A stretch of DNA of 39,982 bases from Nitrospina sp. (GTDB lineage Bacteria; Nitrospinota; Nitrospinia; Nitrospinales; VA-1): contig JABIYR010000053.1 in the NCBI GenBank assembly GCA_018702695.1, forward strand, positions 1 to 39,982, read 5' to 3'. Of this stretch, positions 26,648-36,311 are shown one piece after another. Position 1 is the stretch's first letter. Every line of letters starts with the position of its first letter. Below the pieces are notes generated by a model, which was given only the letters and a program-made list of their open reading frames with translations, had not been told where the DNA came from and searched no databases. The translations under genes were made by a program, and so were the position numbers.

Positions 26648-26651
26648 GGCA

Positions 26652-27026
26652 GTGGGTGTTTTCATGCGGTTCAAACGTTCCCAAAGAATTCAGGAATTGC
26701 TTCTTGAAGAAATATCAAAGATCGTCCAAAGTGGATTGAAAGACCCTCGAATCGGTTTCACCACCATCACCAAGGTCGAACTGACCGACAACCTCAAACT
26801 TGCGAAGGTTTTTGTTAGCGTGATGGGCACCGAAAAAGAGAAGTCGGATACTCTGGAAGCACTGAATAGCGCGAAAGGGTTCGTTCGAAATACTTTGGGT
26901 AAGAATCTTTACCTGAAATATCTCCCTGTATTAGATTTTCGGCAGGATGATAATGCCGATCATGTTGAAAAAATATCGAGAATACTCAATGAATTGCACA
27001 CTGAATCAGGTGGTCAACCTCTATAA
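26652..27026 (+). CDS. rbfA: Ribosome-binding factor A
   Basis: A 124-aa KH-fold factor that binds the 30S subunit during cold adaptation and 16S processing. The start RSQRIQELLLEEISKIVQ, the phrase KDPRIGFTTITKVELT and the end LPVLDFRQDDNADHVEKISRIL are typical. The GTG at 26652 follows GAGG closely; an ATG at 26664 is an equally fair start and would shorten it by four residues. The 3' end overlaps the truB start. Confidence 0.92.
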   Translation: MGVFMRFKRSQRIQELLLEEISKIVQSGLKDPRIGFTTITKVELTDNLKLAKVFVSVMGTEKEKSDTLEALNSAKGFVRNTLGKNLYLKYLPVLDFRQDDNADHVEKISRILNELHTESGGQPL

Positions 27027-27930
27027 ACCGTTGGGGCCGACCTCTTTTTTCATGGTTAATGCGGTAAAAAAAATTCTAGGGGTAAAAAAAGCTGGGCATA
27101 TTGGCACTCTAGACCCGATGGCTGAGGGCATTTTGCCTATTTGCCTGAATCAGTCTACCCGGATCATCCAGTTTCTTTCTCCATTATCCAAGCATTATCG
27201 TTGTACGATGACCTTGGGAGCGGCGACGGACACTCAAGATTCGACAGGAAAAGCCATTTTTGAGGCCGACCCCTCAGGGATCACTGAAAATCAAGTTAAG
27301 GAACAGTTAATTCATTTTACCGGGGAACAAAAACAAGTTCCCCCTATGTACTCAGCGAAAAAAAACAACGGAATTCCTCTTTACAAATTAGCCAGAAATG
27401 GTATTACTATCGAGAGGAAGGCCGTCTCCGTCCATTTTTATTCCATCGATTTTATTAGTATGGACGGAAACAAAATAGAATTTGAGGCACATTGTTCTGC
27501 CGGAACTTACCTACGCACCCTATGCCATGATATCGGCGAAAAACTGGGTTGTGGTGCTCATATGTCCCGATTGATTCGGACGCAGGTAGGGGTGTTTGAT
27601 CAAAAATCTTCAGTCAATCCCGAAGCGTTGGAAACAGCACACGCAAATGGGACACTGAGCGAGGTTCTTTTTTCTGTGGAAAGGGTTCTGAAGTTTCTTC
27701 CAGAAATCCGTATTAACGATGATTTTATAAAACCTCTTTCTAATGGCAGTGCCCCGCCAAAATTTTCCCTCAAAGCTTTTCCGGGAGAGTTTGAATCAGG
27801 GATGACAATGCGTGTTTGCAACGGCAGTGATAAAGTACTTGCGGTCGTTGAATCGCTCGTTGATCAAGACAAATTTGCTCAGATGAACCGAGAAGATATT
27901 GCGTTTAAATTGAAACGCGTTTTAATTTAA
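26989..27930 (+). CDS. truB: tRNA pseudouridine(55) synthase TruB
   Basis: A 313-aa enzyme making pseudouridine 55 in tRNA. The catalytic Asp42 lies in GTLDPMAEG, and the family phrases LYKPLGPTSF and GTYLRTLCHDIG are present. The frame extends upstream to an ATG at 26947, but the first 14 residues have no counterpart in the family, so the ATG at 26989 is preferred; a GTG at 27010 is also possible. It overlaps rbfA by 38 bases. The C-terminal part (about 235-313) fits the PUA-like extension. Confidence 0.92.
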   Translation: MNCTLNQVVNLYKPLGPTSFFMVNAVKKILGVKKAGHIGTLDPMAEGILPICLNQSTRIIQFLSPLSKHYRCTMTLGAATDTQDSTGKAIFEADPSGITENQVKEQLIHFTGEQKQVPPMYSAKKNNGIPLYKLARNGITIERKAVSVHFYSIDFISMDGNKIEFEAHCSAGTYLRTLCHDIGEKLGCGAHMSRLIRTQVGVFDQKSSVNPEALETAHANGTLSEVLFSVERVLKFLPEIRINDDFIKPLSNGSAPPKFSLKAFPGEFESGMTMRVCNGSDKVLAVVESLVDQDKFAQMNREDIAFKLKRVLI

Positions 27931-27967
27931 TTATAAACTTTTGAAATTTAATGCAAAAAGGTTGGAG

Positions 27968-28016
27968 TGTTTTCGTAGGGACACCGCGAAATAATAGCTG
28001 TGTCTCTACGAAAACA
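27968..28016 (+). promoter_or_regulatory. Long hairpin in the rpsO leader
   Basis: Arms 27968-27984 (TGTTTTCGTAGGGACAC) and 28000-28016 form 17 pairs with one G-U, around a 15-base loop. The right arm is followed by TTTT. It ends 44 bases before the rpsO start. It may act as an attenuator or terminator between truB and rpsO, or as part of the S15 autoregulatory leader known, in different shapes, from several bacteria. Confidence 0.6.
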
Positions 28017-28060
28017 TTTTCCAATCGTTTTAAAGCATTGAACGAGTTGGAGAAAAAATC

Positions 28061-28330
28061 ATGACACTGAATGTTGAACAAAAAACTTCTATTATCACCG
28101 ATTACAAGCTTCATGAAAAAGACACTGGGTCTTCAGAGGTGCAAATCGCTTTGCTGACAAAGCGTGTGACCTATCTGACAGAACATTTTAAGACCCATGC
28201 TAAAGACCATCATTCCCGGCGCGGGCTCCTCAAGCTAGTCAGCAAACGAAGAAAGCTTTTGGACCATTTGAAAAAAGAAAGCCTCAACCGTTATCAGAGC
28301 ATCATCTCAAAGCTCGGTATACGTAGATAA
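28061..28330 (+). CDS. rpsO: 30S ribosomal protein S15
   Basis: An 89-aa protein of the exact usual length that binds 16S rRNA helices 20-22. [28 protein letters not shown] and the end ISKLGIRR are diagnostic. GGAG lies 8 bases before the ATG. It is followed after 52 bases by pnp, the standard order. Confidence 0.97.
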   Translation: MTLNVEQKTSIITDYKLHEKDTGSSEVQIALLTKRVTYLTEHFKTHAKDHHSRRGLLKLVSKRRKLLDHLKKESLNRYQSIISKLGIRR

Positions 28331-28367
28331 TCGCGCCCAACTCACCTGAATTTCCAGGAAAAAAGAT

Positions 28368-28380
28368 ATTGGAGACCAAT
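28368..28380 (+). promoter_or_regulatory. Ribosome binding site of pnp inside a small palindrome
   Basis: ATTGG (28368-28372), AGA and CCAAT (28376-28380) form a 5-bp hairpin that contains the GGAG used by pnp three bases downstream of it. PNPase controls its own message in E. coli through leader cleavage; whether this small palindrome matters is unknown. Confidence 0.3.
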
Positions 28381-28382
28381 TA

Positions 28383-30479
28383 ATGGAAAAAGTAGAAATA
28401 GATATAGATGGAAAACAGATTACAATAGAGGCTGGTGACTTAGCCCGTCAAGCTGGTGGATCAGTCGTAGTTAGACAAGGCGACACCATGTTGCTGGTAA
28501 CCGCCACCATGGCAAAAACAGCGCGGGAAGGAATCGACTTCTTTCCTCTGACAGTAGACTACCGCGAAAAAACCTATGCGGCAGGTAAAGTACCGGGTAA
28601 TTTTTTTCGACGCGAAGCGCGTCCCGGAGACCTTGAGACTCTGACCTGTCGGTTGATCGACAGACCGATTCGACCTTTGTTTCCCAGCGGTTTTAAAAAT
28701 GAAACCCAAGTCGTGGCATTGGTTATCTCTCACGATCAAGTCAATGCTCCAGATGTCAACGCCATCACTGGCGCGTCGGCCGCACTGATGATATCAGACA
28801 TTCCTTTTGAGACCCCTGTTGCAGGGGCACGTATCTCTAGAGTGGAAGGTAATTTGATATTCAACCCGACCTACGAAGAAGTCGCCGCCAGTGACTTGAA
28901 TCTGGTCATGGCCGGAACTTCAGATGGCATCGTAATGGTTGAAGCCGGAGCAAAAGAAGTCAGCGAAGACGCAATGATGGAAGCCCTCGAATTCGGGCAC
29001 GAACGAATCAAAAAATTAATTGAAATTCAGATCAAACTTCGCGAACTGATCGGCAAGCCAAAACTCGAATTTGAAGCACCACAAGTAGATGAAGAGTTGA
29101 AAGGCAAAATTTACGCGTTGGCCGATTCTCGACTGCAAGAAGCCATGCAAATTGCTGGCAAACAAGAACGTGCAGATGCCATCAAGCAAATTAAAGAAGA
29201 CATGAAAGCAGGTTTGAGCCCTGAAGAGCAGGAAGAAAAAGGCGGCGCCATTAAAAATATTTTCCACGATCTAGAAAAAGAAATCGTGCGCAATCTGGTT
29301 CTCGACAAAAGTTATCGTGTCGATGGCAGAGGTCTGGCCGACGTCCGTCAGATTACCATTAAAACCGGCTATCTGCCACGGGTACACGGTTCTTCCGTTT
29401 TCACCCGCGGTGAAACGCAAGCCTTGGTAACGGCAACTCTGGGAACCGCCTCAGACGAACAACGCATTGATAGTCTTGAGTATAAAGGTACCAAGTCATT
29501 TTTTCTGCACTACAATTTTCCGGCCTTCTGTACGGGAGAAGTTAAATTTCTTTCCGGCCCAGGGCGACGCGAAATCGGTCACGGAATGCTCGCTGAGCGT
29601 TCATTGATCCCGGTTCTGCCAGATAAAGAAACATTCCCTTATACCATTCGTATCGTTTCTGAAATTCTTGAGTCCAATGGTTCTTCATCCATGGCTTCGG
29701 TCTGCGGAGGTTCACTCGCAATGATGGATGCAGGTATTCCCATCAAAGCACCTGTTGCGGGGATCGCTATGGGCATGATTAAAGATGGCGATCGTGTCGC
29801 CATTCTATCAGACATTCTGGGATCCGAAGATCATCTCGGTGATATGGACTTTAAAGTAACAGGAACGCTTAACGGCATCAACGCCTTGCAGATGGACATC
29901 AAAGTAGACGGTCTGGATCGCGAACTTCTGGGTAAAGCCCTCGATCAAGCGAAAGCAGGACGCCTGCATATTCTTGGAGAAATGGATAAAGCTCTGCAAA
30001 CCTCGAGAGCCGAAATGTCCAAATACGCCCCAAGAATCGTAACTTTGACGGTTCCTAAAGATAAGATTCGAGATGTTATTGGACCGGGCGGCAAAGTCAT
30101 CCGCGAAATTATCGACAAAACCGGTGTCAGCATTGATATCAATGATGATGGATTGGTTTCAATCGCTTCAGCCGATGAGGAAGCCGCTAACAAGGCCGTT
30201 GAATTTGTACAAAACCTTGTTCAGGAGGTTGAAATCGGAAAAATCTATCTCGGCAAAGTTAAAAAGATTGTTGATTTTGGAGCCTTCGTAGAAATCTTCC
30301 CTGGCACCGATGGTCTGGTACATATCTCACAAGTGTGTGATCGCCGTATCAAAAATGTCAGCGACGAGATTCAAGAAGGAGATGAGATCAAAGTCAAAGT
30401 CATTGATGTGGATCAACAAGGAAAAGTTAAACTCAGCCGCAAAGAAGCCCTGCGCGATGCAGTGGCAGCGACCGAGTAA
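28383..30479 (+). CDS. pnp: Polyribonucleotide nucleotidyltransferase (PNPase)
   Basis: A 698-aa 3'-5' phosphorolytic exoribonuclease. It has two RNase PH domains (about 10-145 and 310-540) joined by a helical domain, then KH (about 555-610) and S1 (about 620-690). [22 protein letters not shown] is partly shown by FFRREARPG, and the catalytic stretch [12 protein letters not shown] in the second PH domain is intact. The length is normal. It closes the translation block and ends at a very strong terminator. Confidence 0.96.
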   Translation: MEKVEIDIDGKQITIEAGDLARQAGGSVVVRQGDTMLLVTATMAKTAREGIDFFPLTVDYREKTYAAGKVPGNFFRREARPGDLETLTCRLIDRPIRPLFPSGFKNETQVVALVISHDQVNAPDVNAITGASAALMISDIPFETPVAGARISRVEGNLIFNPTYEEVAASDLNLVMAGTSDGIVMVEAGAKEVSEDAMMEALEFGHERIKKLIEIQIKLRELIGKPKLEFEAPQVDEELKGKIYALADSRLQEAMQIAGKQERADAIKQIKEDMKAGLSPEEQEEKGGAIKNIFHDLEKEIVRNLVLDKSYRVDGRGLADVRQITIKTGYLPRVHGSSVFTRGETQALVTATLGTASDEQRIDSLEYKGTKSFFLHYNFPAFCTGEVKFLSGPGRREIGHGMLAERSLIPVLPDKETFPYTIRIVSEILESNGSSSMASVCGGSLAMMDAGIPIKAPVAGIAMGMIKDGDRVAILSDILGSEDHLGDMDFKVTGTLNGINALQMDIKVDGLDRELLGKALDQAKAGRLHILGEMDKALQTSRAEMSKYAPRIVTLTVPKDKIRDVIGPGGKVIREIIDKTGVSIDINDDGLVSIASADEEAANKAVEFVQNLVQEVEIGKIYLGKVKKIVDFGAFVEIFPGTDGLVHISQVCDRRIKNVSDEIQEGDEIKVKVIDVDQQGKVKLSRKEALRDAVAATE

Positions 30480-30493
30480 TTCTCTCGCTCAGC

Positions 30494-30536
30494 AAAAACG
30501 GGAAGGGCTTTTTAAAAGCCCTTCCCGTTTTTTTTT
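30494..30536 (+). terminator. Strong terminator after pnp, possibly bidirectional
   Basis: Arms 30494-30512 and 30514-30532 form an almost uninterrupted 19-bp stem with core CGGGAAGGGC, followed by more T to 30536. The left end starts with five A, so it could also stop minus-strand transcripts from surE, whose stop is at 30562. Confidence 0.9.
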
Positions 30537-30561
30537 GTTCTTTTTCTAGTGAAAATAAAGC

Positions 30562-31311
30562 CTACAGTTTCCAACCTTTGATCTCATCAATCGAAGCATA
30601 ATGGGTGAGGTCAAAATGGATGGGAGTCACCGATATATAATTTTTACTCACCATCACACAGTCGGCGCCGTCTTCAACTTCATCAAAACGCATCTCCCCT
30701 GCCATCCAATAATAAGTGTTATTGCGCGGGTCAGCCCGTTTATCGAACGACTCCACCACTCGTGACTTGCCCTGTCGAGTGATAGCCACCCCAGCAAGTT
30801 CAGCCTCTGGTACAGGCGGAACGTTGACATTCAATACCACGCCCTGAGGCAACCCCTTTTTCATAACAGTAGGAATTAATTTACGAATAAACTTGGCCGC
30901 CGGAGAAAAATCAGGATCTTCGTAGGTGTCCAAAGAAACCGCAATACTGGGAACCCCCATTATCATCGCTTCCGTTGCGGCTGAAACCGTTCCCGAGTAA
31001 AGTGCGCAAATGCCTAGGTTCCCCCCTAGGTTGATTCCAGAAACCACCAGCCGAGGCGGTTCATCTAACAATACAGCGATGGCCAGTTTCACACAATCGG
31101 CAGGAGTGCCATTGACAGCATAACCAATGAATTTGCCCTCTTCCACAACCTTCCTGACTTTGAGAGGCTGGCTCAATGTGATGGCATGGCCCATAGCACT
31201 TTGCTCAGTCTCTGGAGCGACAATGATGACATCGTCTTCCTGACTGAGTTCGTGATACAAAGCCCTTAAACCATCTGCATTAAAACCGTCATCATTACAA
31301 AGTAAAATCAT
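30562..31311 (-). CDS. surE: 5'/3'-nucleotidase SurE
   Basis: A 249-aa metal-dependent nucleotidase that removes phosphate from nucleoside monophosphates. Metal-binding NDDG (residues 6-9), EQSAMGHAIT, NGTPADCV, SGINLGGNLG and YSGTVSAA are all present. Length is usual. It is convergent with pnp. In other genomes it is often linked to stress survival genes; here it stands alone. Confidence 0.94.
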   Translation of the reverse strand: MILLCNDDGFNADGLRALYHELSQEDDVIIVAPETEQSAMGHAITLSQPLKVRKVVEEGKFIGYAVNGTPADCVKLAIAVLLDEPPRLVVSGINLGGNLGICALYSGTVSAATEAMIMGVPSIAVSLDTYEDPDFSPAAKFIRKLIPTVMKKGLPQGVVLNVNVPPVPEAELAGVAITRQGKSRVVESFDKRADPRNNTYYWMAGEMRFDEVEDGADCVMVSKNYISVTPIHFDLTHYASIDEIKGWKL

Positions 31312-31355
31312 AAATTCCCGTTGGCAAAATTATTTTTAATTTATCTAAAAAGAAA

Positions 31356-31390
31356 CGAAAAAAAAGGGCGTCACCTTTCGGGAACGCCCT
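31356..31390 (-). terminator. Terminator after the peroxiredoxin gene
   Basis: On the minus strand AGGGCGT (31390-31384) pairs with ACGCCCT (31371-31365), with a GAAA-type loop inside and a following run of eight or more T. It is about 95 bases after the peroxiredoxin stop. Confidence 0.75.
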
Positions 31391-31484
31391 AAATTATCAA
31401 GATAACATCAAACTCGCCAGCAACCGCGTCTCAAAACCAACAACAATACCCTAGGTTCATTCAGCGATTGCACCCCACTACGCG

Positions 31485-32072
31485 TTAGTTATGCTTGCCG
31501 AAATATTCTTGAGAACCATCAGGATCGGCTTTCATACCATCTGCGCCCTCTTTCCAGTTCGCAGGACAAACTTCGCCATTTTTCTCATGGAATTGTAAAG
31601 CATCAACCATTCTCAAAGCTTCGTCGGTATTGCGCCCCAACGGTAAATTATTGATCAACTGGTGCTGAACAATGCCGTCTTTGTCGATCAGGAATAATCC
31701 TCTGAAAGCAATTCCGGCCTCATGCATGACACCGTAATCGTAGGTAATTTTTTTACTCAAATCAGCTACCAGCGGGTAAGCAATATCACCGAGGCCGCCT
31801 TTTTTACGATCGGTATTTCTCCAAGCCAAATGCGAAAAATGACTGTCTACAGAAACACCCAACACCTCGGTGTTGCGCTTCTTGAACTCACCCATCGCAT
31901 CACTGAAAGCGATGATTTCTGTCGGACAAACAAATGTGAAATCCAAAGGATAAAAAAACAAGATCACATACTTTCCTTTATAATCGGAAAGTTTAATTTC
32001 TTTGAAACTACCATCAGGCATCACAGCTTGAGCTGTAAAACACGGGGCAGGTTTGGCAACTAATGCTGACAT
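31485..32072 (-). CDS. Typical 2-Cys peroxiredoxin (AhpC/Prx1 type)
   Basis: A 195-aa thiol peroxidase that reduces H2O2 and organic peroxides. The peroxidatic Cys49 is in DFTFVCPTE and the resolving Cys169 in EVCPANW. Both the GGLG (92-95) and C-terminal YF (190-191) motifs are present, the pair associated with over-oxidation-sensitive peroxiredoxins. The ATG at 32072 is preferred over one 8 codons upstream because GAGGAG lies just before it. No dedicated AhpF or thioredoxin partner is adjacent. Confidence 0.93.
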   Translation of the reverse strand: MSALVAKPAPCFTAQAVMPDGSFKEIKLSDYKGKYVILFFYPLDFTFVCPTEIIAFSDAMGEFKKRNTEVLGVSVDSHFSHLAWRNTDRKKGGLGDIAYPLVADLSKKITYDYGVMHEAGIAFRGLFLIDKDGIVQHQLINNLPLGRNTDEALRMVDALQFHEKNGEVCPANWKEGADGMKADPDGSQEYFGKHN

Positions 32073-32114
32073 ATTCAACTCCTCTAATAGAAACAATTTT
32101 TAAACAACAATCAC

Positions 32115-32144
32115 ACTTTAGCATAATTTTCACGACGCATTCAA
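32115..32144 (-). promoter_or_regulatory. Possible promoter of the peroxiredoxin gene
   Basis: On the minus strand TTGAAT (32144-32139), an 18-base spacer and TAAAGT (32120-32115), each matching consensus at 4 of 6 positions. Weak, position-supported only. Confidence 0.3.
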
Positions 32145-32222
32145 TTCAGATCAACATCGCCCCAAAAAGTCTTGAAGGGTGCAACAAGAAGCATTAAAGC
32201 CCCTCTCACGTCACACTCTGCC

Positions 32223-32251
32223 TTGACACACTCGAGCACCCTAATTACAAT
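32223..32251 (+). promoter_or_regulatory. Candidate sigma70-type promoter of the PhnP-like gene
   Basis: TTGACA (32223-32228), exactly 17 bases, then TACAAT (32246-32251). The gene starts 120 bases downstream, leaving a leader that contains an 8-bp inverted repeat at 32292-32327. Confidence 0.6.
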
Positions 32252-32291
32252 CATTTAAGCGGAATAACACCGCTAACAATCAATCCTGTTA

Positions 32292-32327
32292 TTTTGCAGA
32301 TCGTGACAAAATGATGTCCCTGCAAAA
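32292..32327 (+). promoter_or_regulatory. Inverted repeat in the PhnP-like gene leader
   Basis: TTTTGCAG (32292-32299) pairs with CTGCAAAA (32320-32327), and an inner GACA/TGTC can add four pairs. It lies between the candidate promoter and the start codon. It may be an operator or an RNA hairpin. Confidence 0.35.
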
Positions 32328-32371
32328 CACAGCCATCATTCCCCGCCCCGAGTGGTCGGTATATATAATTT

Positions 32372-33136
32372 ATGGAAATACTGTTTATGGGAACCGGAAC
32401 TTCGACAGGAGTTCCCTCCTTATGTTGCGACTGCCCAGTTTGTATATCTAAAGATCCGCGTAACAAGCGTTTACGTTCGTCTATTCTTGTTCGACAAAGT
32501 GGTCATACGATTCTGGTCGACACCTCCACAGACCTGCGACAACAGTGCCTGCTCTATGGCATCAAAAAAATCGATACCGTTCTCTACAGCCATCATCATG
32601 CCGATCATGTTCATGGAATCGATGAGCTACGCAGTTTTAATTTTTTTAATAAAACTCAATTGCCCGTATATGGCAACGCCCAAACCCTGTTCAACCTGAA
32701 AAAAAACTTCAGCTATATTTTTGGAGAGGCTGAGCAGATAGGGGGCGGCATTCCACAACTGACACCCGAAATATTAGAAAATAAGACTTACCAGTTCGGC
32801 GATATCCCTGTCACCCCTCTCGATATTCAGCACGGAAAGCTGATCATCAATGGGTTCCGTTTTAAAGACTGCGCTTATATTACCGACTGCAGTGGCATCC
32901 CCGATACCACGCGGAAAAAACTAAAAGGTCTGAAAGTTCTCATTTTGAATGCCCTCGGCTACAAGCCTCACCCCACGCATTTCAATCTCAACCAAGCTCT
33001 AGAGGCTATCGCCACCCTTAAACCAGAACGAGCCATTCTGACCCATATCAATCATTATTATGATTTTGAAAAAGTGTCACAAGAACTGCCAGAAGGAGTT
33101 GAGTTGGCAGTCGATGGAATGCGGCTGGACGTCTAA
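32372..33136 (+). CDS. PhnP-like MBL-fold hydrolase
   Basis: A 254-aa metallo-beta-lactamase-fold enzyme. The start LFMGTGTSTGVPS with CCDCPVC, the SHHHADHVHGIDELR metal site (about residues 73-87), Asp in AYITDCSG and His in ILTHINH match the PhnP group of phosphodiesterases. In E. coli PhnP opens cyclic ribose phosphate during phosphonate breakdown; many relatives act outside that pathway, and no phn genes are near. The ATG has no clear ribosome binding site but the N-terminus aligns with the family start. Confidence 0.85.
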   Translation: MEILFMGTGTSTGVPSLCCDCPVCISKDPRNKRLRSSILVRQSGHTILVDTSTDLRQQCLLYGIKKIDTVLYSHHHADHVHGIDELRSFNFFNKTQLPVYGNAQTLFNLKKNFSYIFGEAEQIGGGIPQLTPEILENKTYQFGDIPVTPLDIQHGKLIINGFRFKDCAYITDCSGIPDTTRKKLKGLKVLILNALGYKPHPTHFNLNQALEAIATLKPERAILTHINHYYDFEKVSQELPEGVELAVDGMRLDV

Positions 33137-33179
33137 CCTTGTTTTGCTACAGGCCTTGGTCACTCGCAATGCACGGGGT

Positions 33180-33473
33180 TCAGTCTAAATCAAAATCTCT
33201 TAGAGGTTTCTCCCCCGATTTGTCCACATGTTTTTGTGATTCCTTAAAAATTTCATCGAGAACTCGCCCCCGCTCCTTCAGGTTCTCGCTATTTTTTTTA
33301 AAAATATTTTCCTGCTCCTTTTTCTGATTTTCTAAGTCTTTCACCATATCCGTGAGAGAAGCTACTGGCTTGACTTTTCTTTCTTCCCAGATCACCTCAC
33401 CAGTTTTTTTATCCACCTGAAGTGTTGTTTCGCAACAGGGGCAGATAATCTCAAGTTTTTTTGATCCCATCAT
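33180..33473 (-). CDS. Small CPCC-motif protein with a coiled coil, unknown function
   Basis: A 97-aa protein from the ATG at 33473. A short N-terminal cysteine motif (CPCC near residues 10-13) begins a half zinc-ribbon-like strand pair (LEIICPCCETTLQVDKKTG). A long charged helix follows (about 45-85), probably a coiled coil. An AAGGAGG site lies 10 bases before an ATG at 33493 that opens a six-codon frame MLLLWI, whose TGA stop overlaps this start (TGATG). A TTG at 33482 is an alternative start. The family is not recognised. Confidence 0.65.
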   Translation of the reverse strand: MMGSKKLEIICPCCETTLQVDKKTGEVIWEERKVKPVASLTDMVKDLENQKKEQENIFKKNSENLKERGRVLDEIFKESQKHVDKSGEKPLRDFDLD

Positions 33474-33556
33474 CAAATCCAAAGCAACAACATTAATAAC
33501 TTGCCTCCTTAGTAGGAAGCCGTTATTAATTATATCAGAAATATAAATTACGATAA

Positions 33557-34270
<714 letters not shown>

Positions 34271-34339
34271 TTGGTGCTCTCGTGCAAAAGTACAACCCAA
34301 TACGGTAAATTAGAGTTCTGATTTACGGGTCTGCCTGAT

Positions 34340-35044
34340 TCAGATTTTAAATTCGTAGCCTTTTTCTCGGTGGGTGATGATATGCCGGGGAGTCTGTGGG
34401 GCTTTCTCAAAATATTTACGCAAGCGAGCTACAAAGTTATCCACAGTGCGGGTTTCAGTCTGCGGGTCATAACCCCAAACTTTTTCCAACAATTCCTCAC
34501 GCGTCACAACCGTGTCCTTTTTGGTCACCAGCAGTTTCATCAACAAGGCTTCTTTTGCTGTCAGGTAAAATTCGCCTGAGCAACCCTTGGCTTTGCCACT
34601 GGCAAAGTTGATCCACATATCCCCAAACTGAAAAACCTCTTGATCGTGCACAGGTTCTTTGTACCATTCCCAACGACGCAGGATGCCTTTGACCCGCAAC
34701 AAAAGTTCGGGCAAATGAAAGGGCTTGGTTAAATAATCGTCGGCCCCGGCTTTCAACCCCATTTCCCGATCTTCATCTGTGGATTTGGCAGATAACATCA
34801 AAATTGGGAAGCGCATATCTCGATTGCGAATTTTCCTCGCCACTTCCAAGCCGCTTAATTTTGGAAGCATGATATCAAGAACCATCAGGTCAAAGTCTTC
34901 TTCGCCCAACAAATCCAGAGCAGACTGACCGTTGTCGGCAAGGGTGACGAGATAGCCCTCTCGTTCCAAGTTAAACTGTAGGCCTTTGGCAAGATGCGCT
35001 TCGTCTTCGACGACTAGAATTTTCTTTCTATCATTCTTCATCAT
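34340..35044 (-). CDS. OmpR/PhoB-family response regulator
   Basis: A 234-aa two-domain regulator. The receiver (1-120) has Glu13/Asp14, phospho-acceptor Asp57 and Lys in LTKPFHLPE. The C-terminal winged helix (about 135-234) ends with RTVDNFVARLRKYFE and HREKGYEFKI, typical of OmpR-type DNA binding. It begins 19 bases after the histidine kinase stop and is surely its partner. The target genes are unknown. Confidence 0.92.
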   Translation of the reverse strand: MMKNDRKKILVVEDEAHLAKGLQFNLEREGYLVTLADNGQSALDLLGEEDFDLMVLDIMLPKLSGLEVARKIRNRDMRFPILMLSAKSTDEDREMGLKAGADDYLTKPFHLPELLLRVKGILRRWEWYKEPVHDQEVFQFGDMWINFASGKAKGCSGEFYLTAKEALLMKLLVTKKDTVVTREELLEKVWGYDPQTETRTVDNFVARLRKYFEKAPQTPRHIITHREKGYEFKI

Positions 35045-35063
35045 TCATCTCGTTAAGATAATC

Positions 35064-36020
35064 TCAAACTTCGACTTCACAACTGAGCGGAAGCCGAACA
35101 GAAAATACCGATCCTTTTCCTCTACCTAGGCTTGAAACTTTCAGTTGACCTTTATGATATTTTATAATTTCACTGGAAATAAATAAACCTAACCCAGCGC
35201 CTTCAATATTTTGTGTGTCTTCATTCTGCACTCGGTAGAATTTTCTGAAAATTTTCTTCAGATCTTTTTTATCAAAACCAAAGCCCTGATCTTCAAAATT
35301 CACCTCCCAGTATTTCCCATTTTTATGAAGATAGATACTCAGTGTCGAACCTCTGGGTGAATAGCGAATCGCATTACTAATAAGATTATTGAATACCATG
35401 CTCAAAGCTCTTTGGTCTAGGTTCAAGGTAGGAGAAGCCTCAATTTCTAATTTCACCCTGCAATTCTTTTCTTCAAACTGACGTTTGTAACCTTTGACCA
35501 CTTCTCGGAGAAACGACCCTAGATCAACGGGCTGAAACTGCATGGCCATGCTCTTGGGGTCGGCCTTGCTCGATTGTAAAATATTATCGATTAAACCCGA
35601 GAGACGCTGTGTGTCATACAGCATGGTTTCGACAAAATCCTTTTCTTCCTCACGGGTTACATCCTGATATTTTAAGGTTTCAAGGTAGAGCTGGATGGAA
35701 GCAAGCGGGGACTTCAACTCATGCGAAACACTGGCAACAAAATTGCTTTGCATCTGATTCAATCGACTCTGCTTGTTCCAATATACAAAGATCACATAGA
35801 CCCCTGCCAGAATCAGGAGCATCAGAAAACAACCTTCAAACAAGATCAGCCATTGAATCTCAGCGGTGAATAAATCTGGACGGATTTTCTGGGCAAATTC
35901 CTTTATTGCCAGATTATTTTCCAGATACCAGTTGATCCAGACCGCCATGAGTACGATCCAAGCGATCTGAACCCCAATAAACACCATGATCGGGTGAAAC
36001 AACGTGCGTAATCGACTCAT
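35064..36020 (-). CDS. Membrane sensor histidine kinase
   Basis: A 318-aa kinase. Two membrane helices (about 10-32 and 57-80) flank a very short periplasmic loop of about 25 residues; no HAMP or PAS domain follows. The H box SHELKSPL puts the phosphorylated His at 100. The ATPase domain shows the N box NNLISNAIRYS, DQGFGFD and GAGLGLFI. The small loop suggests that it senses membrane state or a partner protein. It is upstream of its response regulator in the same transcript. Confidence 0.92.
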   Translation of the reverse strand: MSRLRTLFHPIMVFIGVQIAWIVLMAVWINWYLENNLAIKEFAQKIRPDLFTAEIQWLILFEGCFLMLLILAGVYVIFVYWNKQSRLNQMQSNFVASVSHELKSPLASIQLYLETLKYQDVTREEEKDFVETMLYDTQRLSGLIDNILQSSKADPKSMAMQFQPVDLGSFLREVVKGYKRQFEEKNCRVKLEIEASPTLNLDQRALSMVFNNLISNAIRYSPRGSTLSIYLHKNGKYWEVNFEDQGFGFDKKDLKKIFRKFYRVQNEDTQNIEGAGLGLFISSEIIKYHKGQLKVSSLGRGKGSVFSVRLPLSCEVEV

Positions 36021-36311
36021 TGCGTCCTCTCAACCGCTTCATTTCTCATACAAGCACCTGCTTATTTATACCACTCTACCAAGCCCTAAGGCTAAATAGA
36101 AAGGCTAATTATCAACATCCAGAAATATCATTATTTTCGTATAAAGACCGCGTTCAAATTCGGCATTGTCAATATTTTGGGACAAAGTAACCTTAAACAA
36201 ACCAAATAAATAGGCTCAGAGTTTTTCTCTAATCCCATAAAAAAGGAATATTTTTATACAGTTATTGATCCCTTATAAGTAGCAAAGGTTTTTAATACTA
36301 CTGGAGACATT

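Noticed and set aside
32364-32369. TATAAT just before the PhnP-like start codon as a promoter
   Set aside because: No -35 box lies at the right distance and transcription would begin inside the coding region.
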